From assembly GCA_947495035.1 (NCBI GenBank), contig CANLXI010000034.1:1-64000 (forward strand): a stretch of 64,000 bases of DNA. Direction: 5' to 3'. Origin of the DNA: an uncultured Granulosicoccus sp. (GTDB lineage Bacteria > Pseudomonadota > Gammaproteobacteria > Granulosicoccales > Granulosicoccaceae). Of this stretch, positions 61,881 through 64,000 are shown one piece after another (within the stretch, counting starts at the first letter, position 1; each line of letters opens with the position of its first letter). Both the position numbers and the translations under genes were made by a program. The notes beneath the pieces are model-generated. The model saw only the letters and a program-made list of their open reading frames with translations, was not told the origin of the DNA and did no database searches.

Positions 61881-64000
61881 ATGTCAGAAAAATCGCAGAA
61901 AATAATCTATACCTGCACCGATGAAGCTCCTCTGCTGGCTACTGCCTCCCTGCTCCCGATCATTCGAACCTTCACCTCGGCAGCTGGCATCGAAGTCGAA
62001 TCCAGCGATATTTCGGTGGCAGCCAGAGTGCTGGCCGAATTCCCCGAATGTCTCAGCGAAGAACAGCGGGTACCTGACAATCTGGCCGAGCTGGGCCGCC
62101 TGACGCAAGATCCAGACACGAACATCATCAAGCTGCCCAATATCAGTGCTTCCGTGCAGCAACTCACTGCCTGTATCAAGGAGCTGCAGGACAAGGGCTA
62201 CGCGATCCCGGACTTTCCCTACGATCCGCAGACCAGCGAGGAGAAGGAATTGCGCAGCCGTTACGGCAAGATTCTGGGTAGTGCCGTCAATCCCGTACTG
62301 CGAGAAGGCAACTCCGATCGGCGTGCGCCCAAGGCTGTCAAGAACTACGCCAAGAAGCACCCTCATTCCATGGGCGAGTGGAAGCAGTGGTCACGTACCC
62401 ACGTGTCGCATATGCACGGTGGCGATTTCTATGACGGCGAACAGTCCATCACGCTGGACAAGGCACGCACGATCAAGATGGAGCTGGTGACAGACAGCGG
62501 CAAGACCGAGGTGCTCAAGCCAGAGATCCCCTTGCAGGAAAGCGAAGTCATCGATCTCATGTTCATGAGCAAGAAGGCGCTGTGCGAATTCTACGAGCGT
62601 GAAATGGAAGATTGCCGCGAGTCGGGAATCCTGTTTTCATTGCACGTGAAGGCCACCATGATGAAGGTGTCGCATCCCATCGTGTTCGGACATGCCGTCC
62701 GGATCTACTACAAGGATGCCTTTGAAAAGCACGGTGATTTCTTCGACGAACTGGGAATCAATGTCAATAACGGCATGGCGACGCTATACGAGAAGATAGC
62801 CGAATTGCCTGCGTCGAAGCGTGAGGAAATCGAACGTGATCTGCATGCCTGTCAGGTTCACAGACCGCGACTGGCCATGGTCGATTCCAGCAAGGGAATC
62901 ACCAACTTCCATTCACCCAGCGATGTGATCGTCGATGCATCCATGCCGGCCATGATCCGCTCCGGTGGTCAGATGTGGGGTGGGGACGGCAAGCTCTATG
63001 ACTGCAAGGCTGTCATGCCGGAATCCACATTTGCTCGTATCTATCAGGAGATGATCAACTTCTGCAAATGGCATGGCAATTTCGATCCGACCACCATGGG
63101 AACTGTACCCAATGTCGGTCTGATGGCGCAGAAGGCCGAAGAATACGGCTCTCACGACAAGACCTTTGAAGCTTCGGAGCCCGGACTTGCGCGCATCACC
63201 GATGTGGATACCGGTGAAGTTCTGCTCGAGCAGCGTGTCGAGGAAGGCGATATCTGGCGCATGTGCCAGACCAAGGACGCACCAATACGTGATTGGGTCA
63301 AGCTTGCAGTAAGACGTGCCCGTGAATCCAATATCCCGGCAGTGTTCTGGCTCGACCCCTACCGCCCTCATGAGAACGAGCTGATCAAGAAGGTGGAAAC
63401 CTATCTGCAGGACCACGACACGGACGGGCTCGATATCCAGATCATGTCTCAGGTGCGCGCCATGCGTTATACGCTGGAACGTGTTGCCCGAGGTCTCGAT
63501 ACGATCTCGGTCACGGGTAACATCCTGCGCGACTACCTGACCGATCTGTTCCCCATCCTCGAACTGGGCACCAGTGCGAAGATGCTGTCGATCGTGCCGC
63601 TGATGGCAGGCGGTGGCCTGTTCGAAACCGGCGCGGGCGGTTCGGCTCCCAAGCATGTTCAGCAGCTGGTTGAAGAGAACCATCTGCGTTGGGATTCTCT
63701 GGGAGAGTTCCTGGCGCTGGCGGTATCCATCGAGGAGCTCGGCCTCAAGTACGACAATGGCAAGGCCGCCATTCTGGCAACGACTCTGGATGCAGCCACC
63801 GGTCGTCTGCTGGACAACGGCAAGTCGCCGTCACGCAAGGCGGGTGAGCTGGACAATCGCGGCAGTCATTTCTACCTCAGCATGTACTGGGCGGAAGAAC
63901 TGGCCAATCAGAAGGACGATGCCGAACTGGCAGCGCATTTTGCACCGCTGTTCAAGGCGCTCAGTGAGAAGGAAGCAGCCATCGTCGAGGAACTGACAGA
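61881..64000 (+). CDS. icd: Monomeric NADP isocitrate dehydrogenase, cut by window end
   Basis: The frame opens at ATG 61881 (MSEKSQKIIYTCTDEAPLLA) behind a GAGGA site and is still open at the right edge, with 706 codons seen of a usual 740 or so. The sequence is that of the monomeric (IDH-II) isocitrate dehydrogenase, which oxidatively decarboxylates isocitrate to 2-oxoglutarate with NADP. Family segments include NPVLREGNSDRRAP (isocitrate phospho-loop serine region), KATMMKVSHPIVFGH, VDSSKGITNFHSPSDVIVDASMPAMIR, WLDPYRPHENELI and the TSAKMLSIVPLMAGGGLFETGAGGSAPKH block. It is a housekeeping TCA-cycle enzyme and marks the edge of the accessory region. Confidence 0.97.
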   Translation, partial: MSEKSQKIIYTCTDEAPLLATASLLPIIRTFTSAAGIEVESSDISVAARVLAEFPECLSEEQRVPDNLAELGRLTQDPDTNIIKLPNISASVQQLTACIKELQDKGYAIPDFPYDPQTSEEKELRSRYGKILGSAVNPVLREGNSDRRAPKAVKNYAKKHPHSMGEWKQWSRTHVSHMHGGDFYDGEQSITLDKARTIKMELVTDSGKTEVLKPEIPLQESEVIDLMFMSKKALCEFYEREMEDCRESGILFSLHVKATMMKVSHPIVFGHAVRIYYKDAFEKHGDFFDELGINVNNGMATLYEKIAELPASKREEIERDLHACQVHRPRLAMVDSSKGITNFHSPSDVIVDASMPAMIRSGGQMWGGDGKLYDCKAVMPESTFARIYQEMINFCKWHGNFDPTTMGTVPNVGLMAQKAEEYGSHDKTFEASEPGLARITDVDTGEVLLEQRVEEGDIWRMCQTKDAPIRDWVKLAVRRARESNIPAVFWLDPYRPHENELIKKVETYLQDHDTDGLDIQIMSQVRAMRYTLERVARGLDTISVTGNILRDYLTDLFPILELGTSAKMLSIVPLMAGGGLFETGAGGSAPKHVQQLVEENHLRWDSLGEFLALAVSIEELGLKYDNGKAAILATTLDAATGRLLDNGKSPSRKAGELDNRGSHFYLSMYWAEELANQKDDAELAAHFAPLFKALSEKEAAIVEELT

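Overview
The window looks like chromosomal DNA of a fairly GC-rich, free-living, probably marine gammaproteobacterium. Supporting signs are a TRAP transporter, HrpB, a CreA-family protein, a monomeric isocitrate dehydrogenase, large signalling proteins (LOV kinase, hybrid kinases, GGDEF-EAL, class III cyclases) and enzymes for amino-acid-like solutes. A Granulosicoccus-like organism would fit, but this is a guess. No rRNA, tRNA, insertion sequence, integrase or CRISPR array was recognised.

Left part (1-13.3 kb): a microsatellite block opens the window. A TRAP transporter operon (dctQ-dctM-dctP) follows, with a diaminopropionate ammonia-lyase and an N-carbamoyl-D-amino-acid amidohydrolase, which together look like uptake and breakdown of a ureido or diamino acid. 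Next come a giant RecB-like nuclease/exonuclease/helicase fusion, an Lrp-type regulator divergent from ornithine cyclodeaminase plus CtlX (citrulline to ornithine to proline), and an unknown lipoprotein.

Sensory part (13.6-26 kb): a hybrid histidine kinase carrying a canonical LOV blue-light domain is followed by a dodecin. On the minus strand, a TonB-dependent receptor, an ABC_sub_bind-like periplasmic protein and a BarA-type hybrid kinase form one operon. Facing away from it are a small SUOX-fold protein lacking the Mo-ligand cysteine and a membrane GGDEF-EAL protein. A striking 7/6-bp tandem repeat follows.

Middle part (26-40 kb): DUF3179 protein, CreA, a DegT-type aminotransferase with a HisD/HpsN-like dehydrogenase, a divergent LysR regulator, a group II PLP decarboxylase, an epimerase, an ElyC-like envelope protein overlapping hrpB, and an SLC13/RCK transporter.

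Right part (40-61 kb) holds the most unusual system. A RiPP locus of the thiazole/oxazole-modified (TOMM) type contains a SagB-type dehydrogenase, a P450, a 74-aa precursor with a nitrile-hydratase-like (NHLP) leader ending in Pro-Pro-Ala-Cys-Cys, a fused E1-like/YcaO cyclodehydratase, an unknown protein, an FAD monooxygenase and a tryptophan-halogenase-family enzyme. The same operon apparently runs on into a 1,864-aa kinase/AAA/GAF/nucleotide-cyclase protein. Around it lie an ABC protein with a degenerate ATPase and a C-terminal cyclic-nucleotide-binding domain, a stand-alone cyclic-nucleotide-binding protein, a membrane cyclase and a DUF3095 protein. My inference is a halogenated bithiazole-type peptide product whose production or export is tied to a cyclic nucleotide. 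The window ends inside a monomeric NADP isocitrate dehydrogenase gene.
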